Of a DNA stretch of 9,790 nucleotides, positions 1 through 7,005 are shown piece by piece. The number at the start of each line of letters is the position of its first letter. The stretch's first letter is position 1. The stretch covers positions 1 to 9,790 of the forward strand of contig DAOWNY010000054.1 of NCBI GenBank assembly GCA_030642325.1, given 5' to 3'. A model generated the notes under the pieces. That model was not told the DNA's origin. It worked only from the letters and a program-made list of their open reading frames with translations, and made no database searches. Origin of the DNA: Deltaproteobacteria bacterium. GTDB taxonomy: Bacteria; Desulfobacterota; DAOWNY01. A program made the translations under genes and the position numbers.

Positions 1-736
1 TTACATTATCTAAAATGGAGGTTACATCCGGATAATCTGAGCCAAAAATTACCTTTTCGCCAACCCTCTCCAATTGAGGAAAATAAGTAAGCAGTTTTCG
101 AGGAGGCAATCCCGAAATTTCAAGATGAATATTCTTATGTAGTTTGGCTAATCCAAAGGCTTTTTCATACCAGAAACCTCTTCCTGCATGGGCCATTATT
201 AAATTTAACCGGGGGAAATCCACCGCCACTTCGTCCAGATATATGGGATCACAATATTTTAACTTAACCCCTTCAAAAACCGAGGTCCCGATATGAAAAA
301 GGATGGGGATATTCAATTGCTGAGCAGTCGCGTAAAGGGGGTAAAGGTGGGCTTGGTCGGGATAAAAATGCTGATAGCTGGGCCATAGTTTTAACCCTTT
401 GAATCCCTGGGTTACCAATTTTTCCAACATTACCTCCATGCGAACATCCATACTGGGATTGATGCTGCAAAAAGGAATTAGCCGAGGTTCTCCCTTGCAC
501 AAGCCGGCCACATATTCATTGGATACTATTCCGGTAATCCCGGGAATTCTTTCCGCCAACAGTACCACATAATCTATCTCCTGGAGGTCCAGAAAGGTGA
601 GGATATCTTTAGCAGTTGGAATACTTTGGAATCGTTTTGCCCAGGCCGGGTTTCTCTTTTTCAGCAACTCCATGGGCTGGGATACAAAATCACTGACGGG
701 ACTAATGGGATGAAAGTGAAAATCAATGATTTTCAT
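1..736 (-). CDS. Amidohydrolase-2 family metal-dependent hydrolase, C-terminus beyond the left edge
   Basis: The 245 visible codons read as a TIM-barrel amidohydrolase of the amidohydrolase-2 family (ACMSD / metal-dependent decarboxylase-hydrolase group). Seen: an N-terminal metal-binding HFH motif (His7, His9) right after the first beta strand; GFKGLKLWP at about 111-119; LFHIG with His148; MAHAGRG with His183; and FGSDYP with Asp234, the expected last metal ligand. All the family's landmark residues are therefore present. Known relatives are roughly 280 residues, so perhaps 30-50 residues are missing off the edge. The ATG follows an AAGGAGGT ribosome site with a slightly long spacer of 11 nt. 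The gene points away from everything else in the window and shares no operon with it. The substrate cannot be told: the family covers decarboxylases and C-C or C-N hydrolases acting on aromatic acids. Family call is confident; reaction is unknown. Confidence 0.9.
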   Translation of the reverse strand, partial: MKIIDFHFHPISPVSDFVSQPMELLKKRNPAWAKRFQSIPTAKDILTFLDLQEIDYVVLLAERIPGITGIVSNEYVAGLCKGEPRLIPFCSINPSMDVRMEVMLEKLVTQGFKGLKLWPSYQHFYPDQAHLYPLYATAQQLNIPILFHIGTSVFEGVKLKYCDPIYLDEVAVDFPRLNLIMAHAGRGFWYEKAFGLAKLHKNIHLEISGLPPRKLLTYFPQLERVGEKVIFGSDYPDVTSILDNV

Positions 737-915
737 GTTGATCGATGACCTCCTTTAAAAAATTTTCCATAATTTATTTTAAACCCGGCTGAATTCCGAC
801 TACCGGCACCCGTGTATTTACTATTGCAATCCATTTACAAGATTGACTAAATTGCTCTTTTTGGGTAAGTTAGCAAAGGGCGGATTCAATGTCAATGCTT
901 TCTTTGTTTGCATCC

Positions 916-943
916 GTTCACAGTTTACGGTTTGCAGTTGGTA
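916..943. repeat. Degenerate heptanucleotide array, four units
   Basis: Four consecutive 7-nt units can be read: GTTCACA, GTTTACG, GTTTGCA, GTTGGTA. All begin GTT and drift at the other positions. A related tract in opposite orientation lies at 1094-1154. Confidence 0.55.
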
Positions 944-1045
944 AAAACTTAGGGTCTAAAATGTGATAGAGCTCGGGATATTTCTGATATGGATGCAAAA
1001 AGAACTCATTGGGGAGCTTAAAAGCAATATCAAAATACTTTAATA

Positions 1046-1073
1046 AACTATTCAGGTAAGATAGACTTAAAGG
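1046..1073 (+). repeat. 28-nt dispersed repeat, copy A
   Basis: These 28 bases, with core TTCAGGTAAGATAGACTTAA, are identical to the reverse complement of 8681-8708. Similarity continues past the core: after a 7-nt insertion (TCGGGGG), CTGAAGGTAAAAAA here matches CTGAAGGCAAAAAA in the other copy. The two copies are about 7.6 kb apart and inverted. Neither lies in a recognisable mobile element. Confidence 0.8.
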
Positions 1074-1093
1074 TCGGGGGCTGAAGGTAAAAA

Positions 1094-1154
1094 AACCGTG
1101 AACTTAAGAACCGTGAACAGTTACAGATTTTTGTTATGGTGATGCTTCACGGTT
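1094..1154. repeat. AACCGTGAAC repeats, opposite in orientation to the tract at 916
   Basis: AACCGTGAAC occurs exactly at 1094-1103 and 1109-1118, 15 nt apart. The complementary heptamer CACGGTT follows at 1148-1154. The reverse complement (GTTCACGGTT) matches the unit type at 916-943, so the two tracts form a loose inverted pair around about 150 bp. Confidence 0.5.
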
Positions 1155-1211
1155 GGTGTCTCAGCTTTAAGAAGTCGTTAAGTTGCCGGATGCCTATGCT
1201 TCTTCTTTCTA

Positions 1212-1239
1212 TTCCGGATTCCGGCTCCTGAACTCCGGG
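1212..1239. repeat. Short CCGGATT-type degenerate heptad tract
   Basis: The bases read as loosely repeated 7-nt units: CCGGATT, CCGGCTC, CTGAACT, CCGGGTA. It is the third heptad-like tract in the same gap and has a different unit. It is short and degenerate, so the call is modest. Confidence 0.35.
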
Positions 1240-1296
1240 TAGTTACCTTTATTTGAAGATGGATTACATCATAAAAACCAATCGGAAGTTATTATT

Positions 1297-2097
1297 ATGG
1301 AAGATTTCGTAAAAACAGCCGTTAAAGGGGTTCATCAGGCAGGAAAAATTCTGCTGGAGAACCTTGGCAAGGTCAAACAGATAGATTACAAAGGGGAAAT
1401 TAATCTGGTTACGGAAATCGATCAACTATCGGAAAAGACGATAAAAAAAATAATAAATGATCGATACCCTCAACACGAAATTCTCGCCGAGGAGAGTGGG
1501 ACGACAAAGCCTTCTGCCTCACTTTATTAATGGGTTATTGACCCCCTGGGCGGAACCACCAACTATGCCCATCGGTACCCATATTTTTGTGTATCCATTG
1601 CCTTGGAAAAAGCAGGGAAAATAATCCTGGGAGTGGTTTATAATCCGGTTTTGGCTGAATTGTTCGTGGCCAAGGCAGGGGAGGGAGCTCATCTTAACGG
1701 AAATAAAATCCATGTTGCTGCTACCGAAGCACTGAACCGAAGCTTACTTGCCACCGGCTTTCCTTACGATATCCGGGAAAGTTCCCTGAATAACCTCGAC
1801 AATTTCAAGCAGTTTATTTTTAAGGCCCAGGCAATCCGGAGGGCCGGTTCCGCAGCCCTTGATCTGTGTTACGTGGCAATGGGAAGATTTGATGGTTTTT
1901 GGGAGTTGAAGCTCGCCCCCTGGGATACGGCAGCGGGTTGCCTGATGGTAAACGAAGCAGGGGGGAAAGTAACCGACTTTAAAGGTAATAAACTTAATAT
2001 CTATAGTAAGGATAGTGAAACTTTGGCCAGTAACGGAAAAATTCACGAGGAGATGGTAAAAATCCTGATGACGGTTAAACCGGTTCCGGTATCTTAA
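1297..2097 (+). pseudogene. Inositol-monophosphatase-family phosphatase, broken by an in-frame stop
   Basis: A single frame from ATG 1297 to TAA 2095-2097 encodes a full-length (266-codon) member of the inositol monophosphatase / SuhB family, Mg2+-dependent phosphatases of small sugar phosphates. Seen: AEES with metal-site Glu at codons 65-66; WVIDPLGGTTN at 79-89, where the family has DPLDGTTN; and APWDTAAG with Asp210. Two lesions stand out. Codon 78 is TAA (1528-1530), directly before the core motif. Codon 85 is GGC (Gly) where the family has a second metal-binding Asp (Asp93 in human IMPA1). The frame is intact on both sides of the stop, so no frameshift is involved. A TTG at 1603 could in principle restart translation, but only after the active-site motif. 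No strong ribosome site precedes the ATG. Most likely a recent pseudogene; sequencing error would explain one lesion but hardly both. Confidence 0.9.
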
Positions 2098-2384
2098 ATT
2101 ACTTCCCGAACAGGCCACATGAATACCTTTAACCCCTTTTCCCCCAATTCACGGGAAAGGCTTCTCAAAGACTCCAGAAAAGGTTTTTGGGCTTCTTCAT
2201 CCATTGCAACTAAAATACTTGCATTAAAACCGGGCCAAACCGAATTGTCCATCTTGGGATCACTCGACTTCCCTCTCCCCAGCACCCGATCCCATTTGCT
2301 AAACCCTTTGATTTCAGAATAATTGATGATATTCATTATATCATCATCAAAATCTACATCATAAATGATGAGCATCAATTCCAT
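2094..2384 (-). CDS. PG0541-family (PII-like) transporter-associated protein
   Basis: A 96-residue soluble protein with no signal peptide or membrane segment. It opens with a beta-strand (MELMLIIYDVDFDDDI) and then has IKGFSKWDRVLGRGKSS (about 25-41), VWPGFNASILVAMDEE (about 49-64) and a C-terminal GLKVFMWPV. This pattern (KGYTKWPRVHGKGKSS..WPGENV in relatives) is that of the small PG0541-type proteins encoded next to RND efflux genes, with a PII-like, ferredoxin-like fold. It lies 84 bp downstream of the pump gene as the last operon gene, with a purine-rich ribosome site (GAGAAGGG) before the ATG. Its TAA overlaps the stop of the convergent phosphatase pseudogene by 4 bp. The role is inferred: by analogy with PII proteins it may bind a small ligand or touch the pump's cytoplasmic face. 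The biochemical function is not established. Confidence 0.75.
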   Translation of the reverse strand: MELMLIIYDVDFDDDIMNIINYSEIKGFSKWDRVLGRGKSSDPKMDNSVWPGFNASILVAMDEEAQKPFLESLRSLSRELGEKGLKVFMWPVREVI

Positions 2385-2468
2385 TGTTTTTCCCTTCTCC
2401 CCGAAAGATGGGAAGTTTCAGGGGGCAATTCAAATACGGACACTCCAAATTTTCCCTCTTAACCTTCC

Positions 2469-5400
2469 TTATGCCTTTCTCTTCTCAAACATATAATAGA
2501 TAGTGGGAACAAGGATGAGCGTTATTAAAGCGGATACAGTAAGTCCGCCCAGCATGGTAATACCCAGAGGATTATACAACTCAGCTCCTACGCTGTCGGA
2601 CATGGCCATGGGAAGCATCCCGAAAAAAGTGGTCATGGTAGTGATCAGAATGGGTCTAAGCCGGTGTTCTCCTGCATGGGTAATCGCTTCAAATAACGGC
2701 TCCCCCCTCTTCTGGAGCAAATGAATATAATCAAGAAGAACGATGGCATTATTCACCACAATTCCCATCAACATAACAATTCCCATAAAAGAGATGACAC
2801 CAAGGGTAACTCCGGTGAAGTAAAAGACATATAATACCCCGCTGAAGGCAAAAGGAACCGAAAACATGATGATAAAGGGATCCCTTAAGTTGCCGAAGAG
2901 GGAAGCCATCACCATATAAACCAGCACAATTCCAAGAATCAGCAATACCCTGAGGTCCTTGAATGCCTTCTTCTGTTCCTCCACTTCTCCCCCAAAGCTT
3001 ACTGTTATCCCTTCCGGCTTTTCGATCTTTTTCAGGACAAACCTGATATCGGAAGTAACCTCCCCTAAAGAGCGCCCATAGGTATCTGCCTCAACCTTAA
3101 TGATTCTTTGTCGGTTCTTCCGATCAATTTCGATGGGCCCTTTTCCATCTACAATCCTGGCTACATTTTTAAGTAACACCATCCTCCCGTCAGGGGTAAA
3201 AATGGGAACTTCCGGCAGATTTTGCAGTTGGTCTTTATCTCGTTTCCCAAACCGGGTGAATATATCAAAATTGTCGCCGGCGTCACGAAATTGAGTTGCT
3301 TTCACCCCATAGAAATAATTCCTGACCGTTCCGGCGATGGTGGCGATATTGAGTCCAAGAGAAGAAGCCTTTCGCCGATCCACCTCCACCCATAGTTCCG
3401 GGCGAAGGTCCTTCTGGCTAAGACTTATATCCACAAGACCGGGTATTTTTTTCATCTCCCCCAAAAGCTCCGTGGCAAAGGCATGGTTGGCATCCAGGTC
3501 ATCTCCCTGCACCTCTACTGACACCGGCTTGTTTGCACCCATCATGACGGAAGAGAGGATATCCTTGGAAGTAACCTTTAGTTTCATTATCCCCGGTATC
3601 TGTTCAATTTTTTTTCTTAAGATATTGGCAATCTCTTTGGCGCTACGCTCTCTTTTGTCCCGATCCACCAGCTTAAATCCTACCTGTCCCGCATTGGGTC
3701 CCTCATCAAAGCCGAGGGCTACCCCCACCCCTCTTTCGCTTTGCCCGTCGAAGCCAAAGGAGTGCAAAAACTCGTCTGGATTTACTATCTCATCAATATT
3801 TTCCAGAATGTCTTCGATAACCCGATTGGTTTCCTCAATTCGGGTACCCTCGGGGAGACGGAAGGCGATATCCACATCACCGCTATCCAACTCAGGCAAA
3901 AAGGAGGTTGAAAGAAAGGGAAGAAGAGAAATGCTGCTTAAAAAAATTGTCACTACCAGCAAAATTACCGTTTTTCGATGCATAAGCGACCAGTGGAGCA
4001 GGCGGCGGTAGCCATCTTCCAGTGCCCCGAACCATTTCTCCGAAACCCCGAATAACTTATCGGCAAGACCATTTTTTTTAGAATTCAGTTCCCCTCCGCC
4101 ATCGGGTCTAACCCATTGGGAGACCAGCATGGGAGTCATGGTGAGGGAAGTAAAAAGAGAAGCCAGGAGGGTTACCACAATGACGAAGCCGAGTTGTTTG
4201 AAGACAATCCCCGCCAGACCGGTCACGAACATCAGGGGCACGAATACAACCACCGTAGTCAGGGTGGAGGCAATGATTGCCATTCCCACTTCGCTGGCGC
4301 CAAAAATGGCGCTGGTTTTTATTCGTCCTCCCCCCTCGATGTGCCTGGTGATATTCTCCAGCACCACTACCCCGTTATCCACCACCATTCCCGAAGCAAC
4401 GGCCAGAGACATTAGAGAAACCACATTGATTGTGTATCCGTTAAGATAAAGGAGGATAAAAGATATAATGAGGGAAAAAGGGATGGTAAGTGAAATGATA
4501 ATGGCGGGTCGATATCTTCTCAGGAAAATAAAGGTGATGGAAACCACAAAAAATATCGCCAAGAGTAAAGTATTTCGCAGATTTTTAATGGAAGTTAAGA
4601 TAATATCCGCAGTATCCAGGGGGATCTTGATCTCCACGTCTGAGGGAAGTTGCCGTTCAATGGCCTCCAATTTTTTTCTTACGCGGCTGACCACCGCTAC
4701 TGTGTTTTTGCCGGTCTGCTTTTGCAAAACGATCACCAGCGCTTTTTTCCCATCTCCCCATCCGTTCAGATCCTCCGGCTCAAAGTCATCCTCCACCGAA
4801 GCTACATCACGAAAATAGATTGGCCATCCCTTATTATAACCCACCACCGTGTTACGTATTTCTTCCATAGATTTGTAGCGGGCGGGAAAACGAATAAAAT
4901 ATTCCATGAAGCCCGACTTGATCTTCCCGGCGGGAAGGTTCAGATTTTCCGCTGCCAGCACCTGATTGATTTTCTCCATGGAAAGACGAAAACCTTCGAT
5001 CTTCTTCAGGTCAAAATAGACATTGATCCTCCGCCTCAACCCCCCGTAAACGGTAATTGCTCCCACCCCGGGAACTCTCTTCAATTCATCGCAAACCTTT
5101 TTATCCACCAGATGATAGAGCCTGGGCCAGCTCTTATCCCCACTGATGGTCATAAACAGAATCGGGGCCGTGGAACTGCTGAATTTGAAAAGCATGGAAG
5201 GCTCCACGTCGTCAGGAAGGTCTTTTTTGGCCAGTTCCAGCCAGTCCCTGATATCATTGGCCGCCACATCCAGATCAGTTCCCCACTCAAATTTGCAGTT
5301 GACCAGGGAAAGATTGTCCATGGACTTGGAAGTAAGTTTATCCAGATTATTCACAGCATTAACTTGATCTTCAATGCTTTCGGTTACTTCAGTCTCCACA

Positions 5401-5573
5401 TCCGAGGCATTTGCACCCGGCCAGGTGGTAAGTATTGCCACCACCGGAGGCTCAACGTCGGGAAAAATATCGATATTCAGTTTTGTCAGGGATATCCCCC
5501 CCAAAATGATTACCATGAAAAAAAACATCATAATGGCAACCGGCTGCTTCACGGAAAATTCAGGAAGTTTCAT
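2469..5573 (-). CDS. RND-superfamily inner-membrane efflux pump (AcrB-like, HAE1 type)
   Basis: A 1034-residue proton-driven antiporter, the usual AcrB/MdtB length. TM1 is near residues 10-30. The first large periplasmic loop holds TTWPGANASDVETEVT (about 49-64) and the porter subdomains; TM2-6 follow (about 335-485); then a second periplasmic loop and TM8-12 (about 875-1028). Family marks seen: GMVVDNGVVVLENI in TM4 (Asp399-Asn400), GIVVNNAIVLLDYI in TM10, and HRLRPILITTMTT. AcrB has Asp-Asp in TM4 and Lys-Asn in TM10; here they are Asp-Asn and Val-Asn, as in many HAE1 relatives outside the Enterobacteria. The ATG at 5573 is preferred to the adjacent GTG at 5576 because AAGGAA sits 7 nt before it rather than 4. 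The start overlaps the adaptor gene's end by 14 nt, implying translational coupling. Substrate (drug, lipid or solvent) cannot be read from sequence. The long open frames on the opposite strand are shadows. Confidence 0.95.
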   Translation of the reverse strand: MKLPEFSVKQPVAIMMFFFMVIILGGISLTKLNIDIFPDVEPPVVAILTTWPGANASDVETEVTESIEDQVNAVNNLDKLTSKSMDNLSLVNCKFEWGTDLDVAANDIRDWLELAKKDLPDDVEPSMLFKFSSSTAPILFMTISGDKSWPRLYHLVDKKVCDELKRVPGVGAITVYGGLRRRINVYFDLKKIEGFRLSMEKINQVLAAENLNLPAGKIKSGFMEYFIRFPARYKSMEEIRNTVVGYNKGWPIYFRDVASVEDDFEPEDLNGWGDGKKALVIVLQKQTGKNTVAVVSRVRKKLEAIERQLPSDVEIKIPLDTADIILTSIKNLRNTLLLAIFFVVSITFIFLRRYRPAIIISLTIPFSLIISFILLYLNGYTINVVSLMSLAVASGMVVDNGVVVLENITRHIEGGGRIKTSAIFGASEVGMAIIASTLTTVVVFVPLMFVTGLAGIVFKQLGFVIVVTLLASLFTSLTMTPMLVSQWVRPDGGGELNSKKNGLADKLFGVSEKWFGALEDGYRRLLHWSLMHRKTVILLVVTIFLSSISLLPFLSTSFLPELDSGDVDIAFRLPEGTRIEETNRVIEDILENIDEIVNPDEFLHSFGFDGQSERGVGVALGFDEGPNAGQVGFKLVDRDKRERSAKEIANILRKKIEQIPGIMKLKVTSKDILSSVMMGANKPVSVEVQGDDLDANHAFATELLGEMKKIPGLVDISLSQKDLRPELWVEVDRRKASSLGLNIATIAGTVRNYFYGVKATQFRDAGDNFDIFTRFGKRDKDQLQNLPEVPIFTPDGRMVLLKNVARIVDGKGPIEIDRKNRQRIIKVEADTYGRSLGEVTSDIRFVLKKIEKPEGITVSFGGEVEEQKKAFKDLRVLLILGIVLVYMVMASLFGNLRDPFIIMFSVPFAFSGVLYVFYFTGVTLGVISFMGIVMLMGIVVNNAIVLLDYIHLLQKRGEPLFEAITHAGEHRLRPILITTMTTFFGMLPMAMSDSVGAELYNPLGITMLGGLTVSALITLILVPTIYYMFEKRKA

Positions 5574-6741
5574 CACCAGCTTCCTTTTGGTTGTTTACCA
5601 TCTGCACCAAGTACCCGTCCTTCAACCGGTTTTGACCCTTCACCACCACCAGTTCACCCTCTTTCAAACCCTCGACTATCTCCACAAGATTTCCCTGCCT
5701 TATACCGGTTTTTACATTCCTTAACCGTGCCCGCCCATCCTCCACTACATATAAATAGTAACACCCGGTTCCCGTTACTTTACTTAATGCATCCCTTTCA
5801 ATCGCCAAACCTCTCTTTTCCCCTAAAAATATTCTGATATTGGCAAACATACCGGATTTCAATAATAAATCCTGGTTAGGTAGATAAATTTCAATCTCCC
5901 CGGTGCGGGTAGCAGGATTAATGGTGGGATTTATGATGGAAATAGTCCCTGTAAAAACCTTGTCCGGAAAGGCATCAACTGAAATATGGGCATTCAATCC
6001 CTTTTTAATGTGAGGAAAATCCCTTTCAGTAATGGCGGTAACAATTTTGACCTTTTCCTCATGGGAAATTCTGATAATGGGTCGTCCTGTATTCGACATG
6101 GCTCCCCGGTCCACATACCGGGCTGAAATGTATCCATTGATAGGGGCATAAACCCGGTGGTCCTGCTTAAGAATTTTCAACTGTTTCAATAGGGCTTCCG
6201 CTTTTTTTATCTGGGATTCGGCAAGACTTTTCCCTTCACGGGTAGCCGTAAACTTTGCTTCTATGTGGTCCAGTCTCTGCTGGGAAACCGCCTTTTCGCG
6301 GAAAAGATTTTCAAGGCGCAGGCAGTCCTTTTCAATTACCTTCAGATTGGCCTCAATCTGTTTAAGGTTTGCCAGGGCTGACCCCAAAACCGCTTTTGCC
6401 TCGGCAAGTTTGGCATTGATGGTATCATCTTCAAGCTCTGCCACCAACGCCCCATCTTTGAGGTGGTCACCCCTCTCAACTGAAAGTTTTTCAATAATCT
6501 TGCCGGGCACCTTGGGATAAACATCCACCTCCATCCAGGGACGGATATCACCCGTCTCCTCCAAGATCCATTGTAAATTGATCAACCGGGATCGGATAGC
6601 CATGACCGGGATTATCTCTTCAAAGATTACTTCCGTTCTTTTCAATAATTTCAATCTAACCAGATTTGCAATCGTAATCCCGCCGAAAATAAGGATGGCA
6701 ATCGCAGCAACAACTATTCCCTTTTTTCCATCTTTAAACAT
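5560..6741 (-). CDS. RND efflux periplasmic adaptor (membrane fusion protein, HlyD/AcrA family)
   Basis: A 393-residue adaptor that would bridge the inner-membrane pump and the outer-membrane channel. An N-terminal anchor (about 8-28, GIVVAAIAILIFGGITIANLV) lacks a lipobox Cys, so it is probably membrane-anchored rather than a lipoprotein. Then come the first lipoyl half (VYPKVPGKIIEKLSVERGDHL, about 74-94), an alpha-helical hairpin (about 105-192), the second lipoyl half (VYAPINGYISARYVDRGA, about 197-214), a beta-barrel (about 230-305, with NPTINPATRTGEIEIYLPN), and a membrane-proximal domain ending in VEIVEGLKEGELVVVKGQNRLKDGYLVQ. The ATG is the only plausible start; GCGGGG lies about 8 nt upstream and forms a weak ribosome site. 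The gene ends inside the start of the pump gene. Upstream, the gap to the TolC-like gene is enlarged to 497 bp by an inserted cassette. Confidence 0.93.
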   Translation of the reverse strand: MFKDGKKGIVVAAIAILIFGGITIANLVRLKLLKRTEVIFEEIIPVMAIRSRLINLQWILEETGDIRPWMEVDVYPKVPGKIIEKLSVERGDHLKDGALVAELEDDTINAKLAEAKAVLGSALANLKQIEANLKVIEKDCLRLENLFREKAVSQQRLDHIEAKFTATREGKSLAESQIKKAEALLKQLKILKQDHRVYAPINGYISARYVDRGAMSNTGRPIIRISHEEKVKIVTAITERDFPHIKKGLNAHISVDAFPDKVFTGTISIINPTINPATRTGEIEIYLPNQDLLLKSGMFANIRIFLGEKRGLAIERDALSKVTGTGCYYLYVVEDGRARLRNVKTGIRQGNLVEIVEGLKEGELVVVKGQNRLKDGYLVQMVNNQKEAGDETS

Positions 6742-6755
6742 TTTATTTCCCCGCT

Positions 6756-6765
6756 ACAACTTTTC
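6756..6765 (+). repeat. Left copy of 10-bp direct repeat (candidate target-site duplication)
   Basis: ACAACTTTTC here is repeated exactly at 7043-7052. Each copy directly abuts the outer end of an inverted repeat, the arrangement expected of duplicated target DNA around a transposed segment. Confidence 0.65.
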
Positions 6766-6793
6766 GATCTGTGCGGTTAGGTATTAGCTATTA
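6766..6793 (+). repeat. Left terminal inverted repeat of the cassette
   Basis: The 28-nt arm pairs with 7005-7042, which has 10 extra bases (TTAGCGGTTA) near its middle. The arm runs into a heptad array at 6777-6804: TTAGGTA, TTAGCTA, TTAGGTG, TTAGCTT. The array includes the stop codon and last residues (LTPNS) of the remnant gene. Confidence 0.75.
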
Positions 6794-7005
6794 GGTGTTA
6801 GCTTTTGCATGAAACCATTCAACATCCGCTTGATCTCGTTACATTTGCCGATCTAATTCCAAGTAATTGTTCTTTCCTAAGACCGTCGAAGTTGAGATAC
6901 AAGTTAAAAACGCTCATCATAGGGAAACCCCCTTGTAATACGATAGACCTCTATCACCAATTGGTGCGCTTTTAGCCATACTTTTAGCTCTTTAAAATCT
7001 CTCAT
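6784..7005 (-). pseudogene. Four-helix-bundle protein (S23 / 23S rRNA IVS type) remnant
   Basis: The first 33 codons after the ATG at 7005 read MRDFKELKVWLKAHQLVIEV then YRITRGFPYDERF, the classic N-terminus of the four-helix-bundle / S23 family (MRDFKELKVWQKAHELV..). The same frame then hits TAA, continues with LVSQLRRS (also family-typical), hits TAG, and after another TAG ends NEIKRMLNGFMQKLTPNS-stop, the family's C-terminal helix. Just before that helix, an adjacent frame reads NYLELDRQM, which fits the family's last helix start, so a one-base frameshift lies near 6840. The whole remnant spans 74 codons against the usual 115-125. The middle, including the expected SIPANIAEG segment, is deleted. 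Clearly dead. The family's role is unclear even when intact. Confidence 0.85.

Larger units (their letters stand above)
737..1296. other. 560-bp gene-free stretch with degenerate short repeats
   Basis: No convincing gene lies here. The stretch separates the divergent amidohydrolase and inositol-monophosphatase-like genes and must hold the promoter of each, but no box pair is good enough to call. It contains several degenerate heptad-type tracts (916-943, 1094-1154, 1212-1239) and one copy of a 28-nt repeat that recurs beside the TetR gene. On the minus strand, 918-1103 is open for 61 codons without a start codon and might be a gene remnant. The amidohydrolase ribosome site lies at 748-755. 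Confidence 0.6.

Noticed and set aside
843..871. Plus-strand TTGACT, 17 nt, TAAGTT as a promoter
   Set aside because: The -10 match is poor and it is over 400 bp from the next plus-strand gene.
918..1103. 61-codon open stretch on the minus strand ending in repeats
   Set aside because: No start codon, no ribosome site and no recognised family; kept only as a low-interest possibility within the second-cassette finding.
916..1239. CRISPR array
   Set aside because: The repeats are 7-15 nt, degenerate and without regular spacers; no cas gene is present.
1528..1530. In-frame TAA read as a recoded or suppressed codon
   Set aside because: TAA ends other genes in this window, no recoding signal is evident, and a catalytic Asp is also lost nearby; pseudogene is simpler.
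4650..5837. A 395-codon open frame on the plus strand, plus several 64-224-codon plus-strand frames over 2503-5724
   Set aside because: They lie opposite the RND pump and adaptor genes, are rich in His, Pro and Ser from reverse-complement codon bias, and show no domain pattern; they are shadows.
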